NCBI GenBank assembly: GCA_910578085.1
Contig: CAJTPM010000040.1
Coordinates: forward strand, 1 to 29,051
Direction of reading: 5' to 3'
Source of the DNA: an uncultured Lachnospiraceae bacterium
GTDB lineage: Bacteria > Bacillota > Clostridia > Lachnospirales > Lachnospiraceae
Length of the DNA: 29,051 nt
Shown here: piece by piece, positions 8,597-15,615 of the stretch
Layout of the letters: the number at the start of each line of letters is the position of its first letter
How positions within the stretch are numbered: position 1 is the stretch's first letter
Position numbers and translations under genes: made by a program
Notes under the pieces: generated by a model
The model's input: the letters and a program-made list of their open reading frames with translations, nothing else
The model's database searches: none
Told to the model about the DNA's origin: nothing

Positions 8597-8680
8597 CGAA
8601 AAATGAATGATATACAAAAGATTGTAACTATAAACCGGTTTGTCTGTCTGAAACACAATACTCAGCGATAATAATCGGCG
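8597..8680. other. Probable element-chromosome junction (att region)
   Basis: Between the end of recombinase 3 and the last conserved amidase codons the sequence switches from element to chromosome. The amidase reading frame matches its family up to TPIIIAE (around 8667-8690), then departs and stops at 8628-8630. A 10-bp palindrome AAACCGGTTT lies at 8632-8641. The exact crossover cannot be fixed without the other element end, which is outside the window. Confidence 0.45.
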
Positions 8681-9311
8681 TCTGCGTCTTTTTTAACAGA
8701 TAATAGCTGTCATTCGCTTTCGCCTCACGATGGTTTTCCTTATCTAAAATCTCCGCCAGCGTTTTCTGCATAACCTCCGCCACCGATTTTCCCTGCAGGC
8801 TGGTAGCATAGTAAAACACCTGCGCCCCCTTTACATACTCTTCCGAATATGAATTCTGATGGATACTGACTGCCAGATCCGCTCCCGAAGAGTCTATCAA
8901 TGCCACCCTGTTTTTCATATCCTGCACTTTTTTATTGGAGTCCTCCGGCCGATACAGTCCTTCTTCACCTTCTCTGGTCATAATGACTTCCACATCCGAA
9001 AGTTCCAGATAACGTTTTACTTTTTTAGCGATAATCAGATTGATATCCTTTTCCAGAGCCTGATTGATGCCTACCTTTCCCGGATCTATTCCGCCATGTC
9101 CGGCATCGATCACCACCACCGGCCTGCGTTCCTTCCCATCAGCTGCTTCATTCTTCTTTTCTTCGGACAGCCCAATCGTATCCCGATGGATCACAATACT
9201 TCCGCTGCCTGTTGTCACATATTCTGCCGTATGGTGAGAAAGGAGTAACATTGCCGCCATAAATACCGCCGCCATACCAATTTTAATTTTTCTAAACTGC
9301 TCTTCTGTCAT
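8628..9311 (-). CDS. N-acetylmuramoyl-L-alanine amidase, CwlD-like, C-terminus truncated
   Basis: The protein cleaves the bond between muramic acid and the stem peptide of peptidoglycan. It has an N-terminal signal anchor (IKIGMAAVFMAAMLLLS) and an Amidase_3 domain with zinc ligands in VIDAGHGGIDPG, EKDINL and SIHQN. The family normally ends with a VECGFLSN-type motif and about 35 more residues. Here TPIIIAE is followed by YCVSDRQTGL and a stop, so the tail appears to have been replaced by element DNA. The ATG at 9311 is chosen because it leads directly into the signal anchor and has a G-rich site upstream; an in-frame ATG at 9362 has no ribosome binding site. It follows the GH18 gene in the same direction. 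Activity after truncation is doubtful. Confidence 0.85.
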   Translation of the reverse strand: MTEEQFRKIKIGMAAVFMAAMLLLSHHTAEYVTTGSGSIVIHRDTIGLSEEKKNEAADGKERRPVVVIDAGHGGIDPGKVGINQALEKDINLIIAKKVKRYLELSDVEVIMTREGEEGLYRPEDSNKKVQDMKNRVALIDSSGADLAVSIHQNSYSEEYVKGAQVFYYATSLQGKSVAEVMQKTLAEILDKENHREAKANDSYYLLKKTQTPIIIAEYCVSDRQTGL

Positions 9312-9444
9312 AAGACGCCCCGCCTGTCTTTCAACAGCTGCCCCCTGGCAGCCTCTTCTCATCTCATTTTATGAAAAAAAAGCAGGGCTTATGTTATGGA
9401 TCTTCACAATTCAGGTTTCGTCTTCCTCTTCCCTGTGCGCTACC

Positions 9445-11145
9445 TCAGTTCCCACAGTAATCTGAAATCAGATCCCAGACCTCCGGTGTCTCCAATCCCA
9501 GTTTCCATTGGGCCACACCAGCCAGATCATAAGTTCTCATCACGTCCAGTTTTACTTTCACTGAATCATAATCCTCCAGCCACACCTGGTACAGCGTATC
9601 ATCTTTCTGGATCTCTCCGTAGTGCTGGCACTCCTTGTCCAGCCACTGTGTCTGTATCCCATTGTTTGCCACAAAGTCAGCCGCAGCGCGCATCCCCATC
9701 GACTCCCCGACCACGCTTGTCCCTGTCGTTTTCCAGATTCTTGTGTAGAAGGGAATACCATTGATCAGCTTTTCTGCCGGCACGTACTCCAACGTATCAG
9801 TAATTCCCTTCTGCACATAGTCGATACTTGCCACAGAGCCTGCCGTACTGCTGGTGCTCCAGTGCTCGTCATACCCCATTACGATCACATAGTCTGCATA
9901 AACGCTCTGTTCTCTGCGGTTATACCAGATCGCACCTCCTGAAATCGGGTAATTATCTACCGAGAGTACGATCCCGTTTTTCCGGCACTCTACCGAAAGT
10001 TCCCTGATAAACTCCACAAAGTGTTTTCCTGTGGTCTCATCTATCTTTTCAAAATCTATATTCAGCCCATCGATCCCGTAAGTTAACACCTGCTGCATCA
10101 GATTCTGAATCAGGTTTGCCCTGGCCGTCGAGGAAGAAAAGATTGCAAACCTGTCCACTTCTTCCGTAAAATCATCCGCCAGTGCCCAGACCTCCAGGCC
10201 CATGGCATGGGCATTATTCACATACTCCTGAGAGGCATAACTCACAATATTTCCCTCGTTTCCTGTCAGATGAAACCATGTCGGAGAGATCGTATTCAAT
10301 CCCTTCACGTTTGCTGTGACCTCTGCAAAGGTAGAATTTCCGCCACTCCCCGATACCTGATGCCATCCCATATTGATCTTATAGTCTTTTGAAATACTCG
10401 TATACTCCAGTTCACCATACATAGAGGAATTGCTGAGAAAACTGGGAGTTATCGTCTTTATCTCGCCCAGCCTTTTATTTTCCACATAACCGATAAACCC
10501 ATCCTGAGTTTTTACCTCCGACCAGTTCTCCATCTGGTCTAACACGATCATCTGCTCCCCTTGTGCCACCTCTTTTAATATTTCACTTTTCACACCCCCC
10601 TGATATCTTACCTGAGTATCCTTCGTTATTTCCGCCACCTGCCTTTCCGTATAGGCAGTATAAATCTGGATCCGGTTCGGCTCTCTGAAAGTCTCATAGT
10701 CAAATACGGTAAATAACCTGATAAAGTCTACCGCGATATACAATGTATCTCCCTCATAAAAGGCGATCTGATAATCACAGAGATTCTGCTCCTCGCCATC
10801 CATATAGCTGCTCTCCCCTATATTATAAGAAAGAATCCTGTCCGGCAGTACGTAACGGATCGTATTCTCCATCTCATTCACATAGAGTCTCGTATATATA
10901 AAATAATCGCTGACTGTGTCATAAGTAAAATAAAACGTCCCATCACTTCCCACCCGGGCTTTGTCTTCTATGATTTCATCCTGCATTATGATGGCTGCTT
11001 CATCACCTGTAACACCAAAATACGCATTTAAATCGGCCTTTTCTTCCGAATAGGAATACTTTTCCCTGATCAGAGAGCCAAAGCTTATGCCCCCTATAAT
11101 AAAAATAAGGACGATTGCTATCAATACTGGAATTATTTTTTTCAT
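9445..11145 (-). CDS. Membrane-anchored SH3-GH18 glycosidase (SleL/YdhD-like)
   Basis: This 566-aa protein is probably a peptidoglycan-active glycoside hydrolase of family 18. Residues 1-27 form a signal anchor (IIPVLIAIVLIFIIGGISF). A domain of unknown type follows, then a bacterial SH3-like segment (about 175-230, with WSEVKTQDGFIGYVENKRLG), then the GH18 barrel. The catalytic signature DGLNIDFE ends at Glu366, the proton donor. YDEHWSTSS and GVAQWKLGLE near the C-terminus are typical of the YaaH/YdhD-type GH18 proteins. AAAGGAG lies 7 bases before the ATG. The gene is followed 133 bases later by the amidase, suggesting a cell-wall remodelling pair, possibly linked to sporulation; that link is an inference. 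Confidence 0.88.
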   Translation of the reverse strand: MKKIIPVLIAIVLIFIIGGISFGSLIREKYSYSEEKADLNAYFGVTGDEAAIIMQDEIIEDKARVGSDGTFYFTYDTVSDYFIYTRLYVNEMENTIRYVLPDRILSYNIGESSYMDGEEQNLCDYQIAFYEGDTLYIAVDFIRLFTVFDYETFREPNRIQIYTAYTERQVAEITKDTQVRYQGGVKSEILKEVAQGEQMIVLDQMENWSEVKTQDGFIGYVENKRLGEIKTITPSFLSNSSMYGELEYTSISKDYKINMGWHQVSGSGGNSTFAEVTANVKGLNTISPTWFHLTGNEGNIVSYASQEYVNNAHAMGLEVWALADDFTEEVDRFAIFSSSTARANLIQNLMQQVLTYGIDGLNIDFEKIDETTGKHFVEFIRELSVECRKNGIVLSVDNYPISGGAIWYNRREQSVYADYVIVMGYDEHWSTSSTAGSVASIDYVQKGITDTLEYVPAEKLINGIPFYTRIWKTTGTSVVGESMGMRAAADFVANNGIQTQWLDKECQHYGEIQKDDTLYQVWLEDYDSVKVKLDVMRTYDLAGVAQWKLGLETPEVWDLISDYCGN

Positions 11146-11170
11146 GCCTGTACTCCTTTCAACCGTCCTT

Positions 11171-11176
11171 ATTATA
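11171..11176 (-). promoter_or_regulatory. Extended -10 promoter for the GH18 gene
   Basis: The minus strand reads TGATATAAT, an extended -10 with a perfect TATAAT, 25 bases upstream of the start codon. No strong -35 is visible, as is common with TGn promoters. Confidence 0.5.
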
Positions 11177-11316
11177 TCAAACTATTTTCATATCGTCATT
11201 ATGATTTTCTGTGAATGAACCAATTTTCTTATCTGACATATAATATCACTATGAGGGGCCTCTTTTCCACAATACTTTTGCCAGATCACATGGTATTCAA
11301 ATGGCTGTTTAAATGA

Positions 11317-11532
11317 TTACTTTTCCATGATTTTATCATAGCGGACCTGAGTCAGTATGCCGTCTTCATCAATCACAAAATCCGGCATATACACAGAATC
11401 CTCCATGACAAAACGTTCAACAATACCGGCAGGTGATGCAGGCTTTCCGTCCAGATACAATTCAATCCCCTGTTCGAGAATCGCCTCCAGTCTGCTTTTC
11501 ATGGAAATCATCTCACTCTTATTTTTTGACAT
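11317..11532 (-). CDS. Small conserved hypothetical protein (71 aa)
   Basis: The start at 11532 is well supported by AAAGGAGGGTCT directly upstream. The protein begins MSKNKSEMISMKSRLEAI and continues with an amphipathic helix and a short acidic C-terminal part (VYMPDFVIDEDGILTQVRYDKI). There is no signal peptide, cysteine motif or membrane segment. I do not recognise its function; small proteins of this appearance occur in Lachnospiraceae. It stands alone between the GH18 gene and a long AT-rich spacer. Confidence 0.7.
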   Translation of the reverse strand: MSKNKSEMISMKSRLEAILEQGIELYLDGKPASPAGIVERFVMEDSVYMPDFVIDEDGILTQVRYDKIMEK

Positions 11533-12079
11533 AGACCCTCCTTTCTGCATTTTCTGCTCTTCCAAAAGGAGTCGTGATATATATAAAGAGTTGCTTTGCT
11601 TTAGAAAGTTTAATTTTGAAATTGCAGATTATTTTTGTTTTTGTTGACGATACTAAGTAAAAGCTTCTTTACTGAAAAGATCTTTTTATGGTAAAAGCCA
11701 CTTTACTTTAAAATAAAAATAGTTTTACCAGAATACCCGGACGTGTAAATATTTTTGGAAATATTATTGAGTTAATGTTAATTGTTTTGGATTATTATAA
11801 TAGAAACTCATTTGGAATAATTTAAACGCAGAATCGGCACATAAGCCTATAAGACATCTCAAATACTAATTTAGATTTTACTTTTCCTGAGATGAAGTCA
11901 TTGTTTAGAAAATTCTGAATGTTACGACAGATGCGATAAAATTTCTGCCGATCTGATCAAAGTGCTTTGCCTCCTTCCGTTACAAATTGTCCAAAGGCAC
12001 TCTAGAACTATATATTACCAGAAATTTTGGCAAATTTCAACTATTTTATTAATTTTTTTTAAACTGTTTTCCAAACCTA
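11533..12079. other. AT-rich intergenic region with two short imperfect palindromic repeats
   Basis: About 550 bases carry no convincing gene on either strand. Two related 17-bp units, GTAAAAGCTTCTTTACT (11657-11673) and GTAAAAGCCACTTTACT (11691-11707), differ at two positions and lie 34 bases apart. Each has palindromic arms, as an operator might. A further hairpin, AGTGCTTTG (11961-11969) with CAAAGGCACT (11992-12001), has one bulged base. Confidence 0.45.
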
Positions 12080-12108
12080 TTGACTTGTCCACCAGCAAAG
12101 TATAAAAT
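12080..12108 (+). promoter_or_regulatory. Promoter of the mecA-like gene
   Basis: A -35 TTGACT (12080-12085) is separated by 17 bases from TAAAAT (12103-12108), about 20 bases before the start codon. Spacing and sequence fit a sigma-A promoter and imply a very short leader. Confidence 0.7.
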
Positions 12109-12129
12109 TCCTTAAAGGATGTGATTATC

Positions 12130-12870
12130 ATGAAAATAGAAAAAGTAAACGATCATCAAATACGTTGTACCCTGACCAGAGAAGATCTGCTCAGCCGAGA
12201 ACTTAAAATAAGCGAACTTGCTTATGGCACAGACAAAGCAAAAGACCTGTTCCGCGATATGATGCAGCAAGCAGCCTGCGAATTCGGTTTTGAGGCGGAG
12301 GATATTCCCCTTATGATAGAGGCTATTCCTTTAAATGCCGAATGCATCGTTCTGATCGTCACCAAAGTAGATGATCCCGAAGAGCTGGACACTCGTTTTG
12401 CACGCTTTGCCCCCTCAGTAAATGAGGAGGCTGATTATGGTGCAAACGACTATGCCGAGATTACTGATGAGGTGATGGATCTTTTTGAACGGATTCACAA
12501 GACAGCCTCTCCTGCCGAAAAAAACGCAGTCCGGGAAGCTGATATCCCAGCAGATTCGACATCTGAAAAGGAGGAGGATGTATCCCGCATTTTTGCATTT
12601 TCGTCCATCGGCGAACTGACCAGTCTTGCCCATATTTTCGGGCCGGGGCTTGTCTGTGAAAACAGACTTTATAAAAACGAACCCCGGGGGCAGTATCTGC
12701 TCGTTGTAAACCAGCGCACCCTTTCTGCGGAAGCTTTTGGAAAAGTATGTAATACCATTTCTGAGTACGGAGTTACCACTAAAGCTCTGCAGACAGGTAT
12801 CGCTTATATGGATGAGCATTTCGACTGCATTATCCCGGAGAATGCCTTACAGATCCTGGCAGGCATTTGA
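12130..12870 (+). CDS. mecA: Adaptor protein MecA
   Basis: MecA-family adaptors deliver substrates to the ClpCP protease in Firmicutes. The 246-aa protein starts MKIEKVNDHQIRCTLT, the characteristic family N-terminus, and has the substrate-binding N-domain (about 1-85, including ISELAYGTDKAKDLFRDMMQ). An acidic, variable linker follows (about 95-150), and then the C-terminal ClpC-binding domain beginning near ISRIFAFSS-like SRIFAFSSIGELTSLAHIF. The ATG at 12130 is chosen over the in-frame GTG at 12121 because AAAGGA lies 10 bases before it and the family starts with MKIE. It is a single-gene unit with its own promoter and a strong terminator at 12924. The family call is firm; its substrates here are unknown. 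Confidence 0.88.
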   Translation: MKIEKVNDHQIRCTLTREDLLSRELKISELAYGTDKAKDLFRDMMQQAACEFGFEAEDIPLMIEAIPLNAECIVLIVTKVDDPEELDTRFARFAPSVNEEADYGANDYAEITDEVMDLFERIHKTASPAEKNAVREADIPADSTSEKEEDVSRIFAFSSIGELTSLAHIFGPGLVCENRLYKNEPRGQYLLVVNQRTLSAEAFGKVCNTISEYGVTTKALQTGIAYMDEHFDCIIPENALQILAGI

Positions 12871-12923
12871 TTCCACTGATATGCGTTTTGCGAATCAGTT
12901 CAATATCAATGTTGACAGTGTAC

Positions 12924-12958
12924 AAAAGAGCCGGGCGATACTGTCCCGGCTCTTTTAA
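12924..12958 (+). terminator. Intrinsic terminator after mecA
   Basis: A perfect 12-bp stem AAAAGAGCCGGG / CCCGGCTCTTTT encloses a 9-base loop and ends in a T-run. Because the stem has an A-run on its left arm, it can also stop leftward transcription from the DUF1858 gene. Confidence 0.9.
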
Positions 12959-12981
12959 TATTTCTTATGACAATGTCAGAC

Positions 12982-13173
12982 TTATGCCTGTTCGATCTTT
13001 GCCATTAAGTCACTGATATCAATGCCGTGAACCATGGCTGCTTCCTCCAGCGACTCTCCCTGTGCTGAGGGACAGCCAAGGCAATGCATCCCTGCATCCA
13101 TCAGAATCGGCGCCACATCCGGGTTAATCCTCAAAATTTCGCCGATTGTCATTTCTCTGGTTATACCGCTCAT
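12982..13173 (-). CDS. DUF1858 redox-disulfide domain protein
   Basis: This 63-aa protein is a stand-alone DUF1858 domain, a family named for a predicted redox disulfide and often found with hybrid cluster or other anaerobic redox proteins. The key motif is a CxxC pair (Cys31 and Cys34) in GMHCLGCPSAQGESLEEAA, preceded by the helical MTIGEILRINPDVAPIL segment. AGGAGG lies before the ATG at 13173. Before the IS insertion it stood divergently next to pflB with only the 211-bp promoter region between. That arrangement suggests shared control under anaerobic growth. The exact redox partner is not known. Confidence 0.88.
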   Translation of the reverse strand: MSGITREMTIGEILRINPDVAPILMDAGMHCLGCPSAQGESLEEAAMVHGIDISDLMAKIEQA

Positions 13174-13247
13174 ATATAAATCCTCCTATTTTGTATTCGC
13201 AATTGCGCTTTCCTGCGCCTGCTGTCTGTTTTCCTTAAAACATATAC

Positions 13248-13276
13248 AGTATATCCTTTCCACTTTTACCTGTAAA
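13248..13276 (-). promoter_or_regulatory. Promoter of the DUF1858 gene (inside the left repeat)
   Basis: On the minus strand TTTACA (13271-13276) and TATACT (13248-13253) are 17 bases apart, placed about 75 bases upstream of the DUF1858 start. The same promoter recurs in the right repeat at 15403-15431, where it points into the IS transposase. Confidence 0.55.
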
Positions 13277-13362
13277 TACCCTGTCTCCTTATAATTTGTA
13301 AAAATTCCATAAAAACTCTCGAAACAGGCACTGTTTGTATAGAAAAAAGTACATCCCCATTC

Positions 13363-13392
13363 TTGACTTAAGCACATTTCTTACACTATAAT
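13363..13392 (+). promoter_or_regulatory. Left-repeat copy of the pflB promoter, now facing the IS
   Basis: TTGACT (13363-13368) and TATAAT (13387-13392), 18 bases apart, duplicate the pflB promoter. Here it fires rightward into the IS, antisense to the transposase. The hairpin at 13433-13474 probably stops it soon after. Confidence 0.6.
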
Positions 13393-13431
13393 AGCCATAT
13401 AGAATCCTGTTTTTGACAGTTGAGAAAGGGT

Positions 13432-13476
13432 AAAAACCTCACAGCCAGCATAAATACGCTGTTTGTGAGGTTTTCT
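13432..13476. terminator. Bidirectional terminator inside the left IS end
   Basis: AAAACCTCACA (13433-13443) pairs perfectly with TGTGAGGTTTT (13464-13474), and an inner CAGC/GCTG stem is possible. T-runs follow the stem in both directions. It ends the transposase transcript and shields the IS from the outside promoter on its left. Confidence 0.85.
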
Positions 13477-13494
13477 TAATTGAAAAGTATGTGG

Positions 13495-15213
13495 CTATTT
13501 TTGCTTCTTCTGGGTCTGATTTAAAATTTTTCTCATATTTTTTTGAGAAGTAATCTGATAGTCGCTTCGAAAACCAAAAGCATCATGCAATGCATCTGTT
13601 AAATCTGTCCTTGTGTAAGCAGGAATATATCCTTCTCCGGGGGCGATCATCATATCCATAGTCCTCAGGGTTCTGATGATTTCTTCGCAGCTGTACTGCT
13701 CTTTCAGTTTCTTTTCGAGTATTCTGTAGATTACGAGTGCAGTGAAGCATGTTGTAAAGTGGGCGGTAATCCGGTCTCTTCTGGAAAGATACACAGGTCT
13801 TGCTTTGAATTCTGTTTTCATAATCCGAAAGCATTCTTCGATTTCCCATCTTTTCTGATTGATTCTGATGATTGCTGCAACATCATAATCCAGATTTGTG
13901 CATATGGCATAGAAGCCGTCATATTTCGCTTCATTATCTATCTGTTGCTGATTCAGCGAAGTAATGGTTTTGCTTGCTGCTTCTCCATCGGCAGTACAGT
14001 GCCCCTGCTCGATAAAACGCTTTGGAGCATTTGGCTTTTTCCTTGAGATGGAAGAAGGATTTTCAACGAACTTTCTCGCTCTTACGATCTGTCTTTCCCT
14101 TACCATGCGTTGATAATTACGGTATTTGATGGAATAAGTTACAATAAGATGCTGTTCAAGATTGTCTTCATTAATCCATCGGTCTTTATAAAAGACTTTG
14201 TCGGAATCCTTTTTTTCATCCAGTTCACAGAGTTTATACATTTTCTGATCGCCGGGGATATACCAGCCGTCATCATATAGGCAGAAATCCTGTAAAAACC
14301 CTTTGAGTTTTTTGATAGACTGTGTTGTTACAAAACCACGGCCCTGGATGCTGTTGAACTTTCTGTTTGCAGTGGATGAAAGTCCGGAATCGGTACAGAC
14401 AATAAAGTCTGATGATTCAAAGTCTTTTAAGATTTTTTTCTCTAACGGAGTCATGGAAGGCTGTTCATTCTGGTTTCCATCAAAAACCGAGAAGGAAAGA
14501 GGGATGCCATCCGCATCCATGAACAGTCCCATCTGGACTATGGGATTGGGACGGTGTTCTTTCGAAACGCCATATTTTCTGAAATCATCTTCCTGCCCGA
14601 TTTCAAAGTAGTAATTAGTGCAATCATAGTAGAGGACTTCCTTTTTGCGCTCAATGGCAGACTGGGAGTTTTTGTAGAGTTCTGCCTGAAAGAAATCATT
14701 TTCTTTGGCAATCACTTCGAGAGCTCTGTAAATCTGATGCAGGTTACACTTTGGCTGTTCCAGAAAGTTTTGGGCGCTTTCAAGAGAGGATAACTTCGAG
14801 CCGGGTGCAATGATTCTGGAATAAACAAGCATGGAAAGAATGCCATTCAGGTTGTAATCAAATTTATATTTATCAGAGATAGAGTCACAAATCTTATGGA
14901 TTCCAAGAGAGTAGTAGATATCCTGAAGGAACAGATATCCAACGTTGCAGGAGCGGCGGACATTCTTGTCAATCAGCATGGAAGCGGAATATTTGAGAAG
15001 AATTCCCTGTTTTGATTGTTTTTCTGCCAAGGTCAGTTTTTTTGTATATTCCTTTGCCCATTCGATGGGATCCATATCACCACATCTGGCTTTGATTTCT
15101 TCAATGCTGCCAAGACGTTCAACCGTTTTGGTAGTTGTTTTGTTTCCAATACGGACAGATTTCTGGATATAATAAGCAGGGGATTTTTTAGTTCCGGCGC
15201 AAGTCAGTTTCAT
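13495..15213 (-). CDS. IS1634-family (IS4 superfamily) transposase
   Basis: The 572-aa protein is a DDE transposase that moves the surrounding IS. Visible catalytic regions are the first Asp in YYDCTNYYFEIG, the second Asp in FIVCTDSGLSS, and the Glu region in RWEIEECFRIMKTEFKARPV, which is the Y-R-E-K type signature of IS4-like enzymes. Upstream of the catalytic part is a DNA-binding-looking N-terminus (VRIGNKTTTKTVERLGSIEE). The frame is open to 15336, but the ATG at 15213 is chosen because AAGGAGG lies 7 bases before it and the upstream extension is hydrophobic and falls outside the family's start. An extended -10 (TGCTATAAT) lies at 15236-15241. No frameshift is seen; length fits the family. 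Confidence 0.92.
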   Translation of the reverse strand: MKLTCAGTKKSPAYYIQKSVRIGNKTTTKTVERLGSIEEIKARCGDMDPIEWAKEYTKKLTLAEKQSKQGILLKYSASMLIDKNVRRSCNVGYLFLQDIYYSLGIHKICDSISDKYKFDYNLNGILSMLVYSRIIAPGSKLSSLESAQNFLEQPKCNLHQIYRALEVIAKENDFFQAELYKNSQSAIERKKEVLYYDCTNYYFEIGQEDDFRKYGVSKEHRPNPIVQMGLFMDADGIPLSFSVFDGNQNEQPSMTPLEKKILKDFESSDFIVCTDSGLSSTANRKFNSIQGRGFVTTQSIKKLKGFLQDFCLYDDGWYIPGDQKMYKLCELDEKKDSDKVFYKDRWINEDNLEQHLIVTYSIKYRNYQRMVRERQIVRARKFVENPSSISRKKPNAPKRFIEQGHCTADGEAASKTITSLNQQQIDNEAKYDGFYAICTNLDYDVAAIIRINQKRWEIEECFRIMKTEFKARPVYLSRRDRITAHFTTCFTALVIYRILEKKLKEQYSCEEIIRTLRTMDMMIAPGEGYIPAYTRTDLTDALHDAFGFRSDYQITSQKNMRKILNQTQKKQK

Positions 15214-15235
15214 AAGCAGCCTCCTTTTTATCTCT

Positions 15236-15241
15236 ATTATA
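15236..15241 (-). promoter_or_regulatory. Extended -10 of the transposase gene
   Basis: The minus strand reads TGCTATAAT, just upstream of the transposase ribosome binding site. There is no good -35, but the TGn extension can compensate. It gives the IS its own promoter. Confidence 0.55.
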
Positions 15242-15350
15242 GCATAAATACTTACAAATAGCCACATAAAAGTAGAGAAAATTTGACAAAAAAATACAGG
15301 CATTATGCGGCCTGCAAGAATTTTTTTCTTATTCAACTGTCAAACTCCCG

Positions 15351-15561
15351 TTCGCAATTGCGCTTTCCTGCGCCTGCTGTCTGTTTTCCTTAAAACATAT
15401 ACAGTATATCCTTTCCACTTTTACCTGTAAATACCCTGTCTCCTTATAATTTGTAAAAATTCCATAAAAACTCTCGAAACAGGCACTGTTTGTATAGAAA
15501 AAAGTACATCCCCATTCTTGACTTAAGCACATTTCTTACACTATAATAGCCATATAGAATC
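15351..15561. repeat. Right copy of the 211-bp direct repeat
   Basis: This is the second copy of 13196-13406, offset by 2155 bases. It now supplies the pflB promoter. See the left copy for the interpretation as a long target-site duplication. Confidence 0.92.
15518..15547 (+). promoter_or_regulatory. pflB promoter (inside the right repeat)
   Basis: TTGACT (15518-15523), an 18-base spacer and a perfect TATAAT (15542-15547) lie about 70 bases before the pflB start. This is one of the best promoter matches in the window and fits the high expression suggested by pflB codon choice. Confidence 0.75.
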
Positions 15562-15615
15562 AATGATCTATAAATTTTCAAATTCACAATAATATTAAAC
15601 AGGAGGTATCACAAA

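Larger units (their letters stand above)
13196..13406. repeat. Left copy of the 211-bp direct repeat flanking the IS
   Basis: This block is identical, as far as I can read, to 15351-15561. Flanking bases differ on both sides, so the repeat is bounded. It corresponds to the original intergenic region between the DUF1858 gene and pflB. IS1634-family elements are known for making long, variable-length target duplications, which explains its size. Confidence 0.92.
13407..15350 (-). mobile_element. IS1634-family insertion sequence (about 1.94 kb)
   Basis: The element lies between the two 211-bp repeats and carries one transposase gene on the minus strand. Near its ends are matching inverted repeats TTTGACAGTTGA (13412-13423) and its complement (15333-15344), about 5-6 bases from each edge. 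Further in, ATGTGGCTATTT (13489-13500) is inverted at 15256-15267, roughly 83 bases from either end. The edge may shift by one base, because a C is shared by the left repeat and the IS tip. Terminal repeats, a DDE transposase of the right type and a long duplication agree with the IS1634 family. The transposase frame is intact, so the copy may be active. Confidence 0.9.

Noticed and set aside
11880..12001. Possible remnant of a transposase 3' end on the minus strand
   Set aside because: A short stretch (FDQIGRNFIASVVTF) looked vaguely transposase-like, but it is too short, interrupted and without motifs to support a call.
13186..13377. A 63-aa open frame on the minus strand, repeated at 15329-15532
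   Set aside because: It lies wholly in the promoter-bearing 211-bp duplication, has no ribosome binding site, and its C-terminus differs between copies only because the repeat ends. It is a by-product of the duplication.
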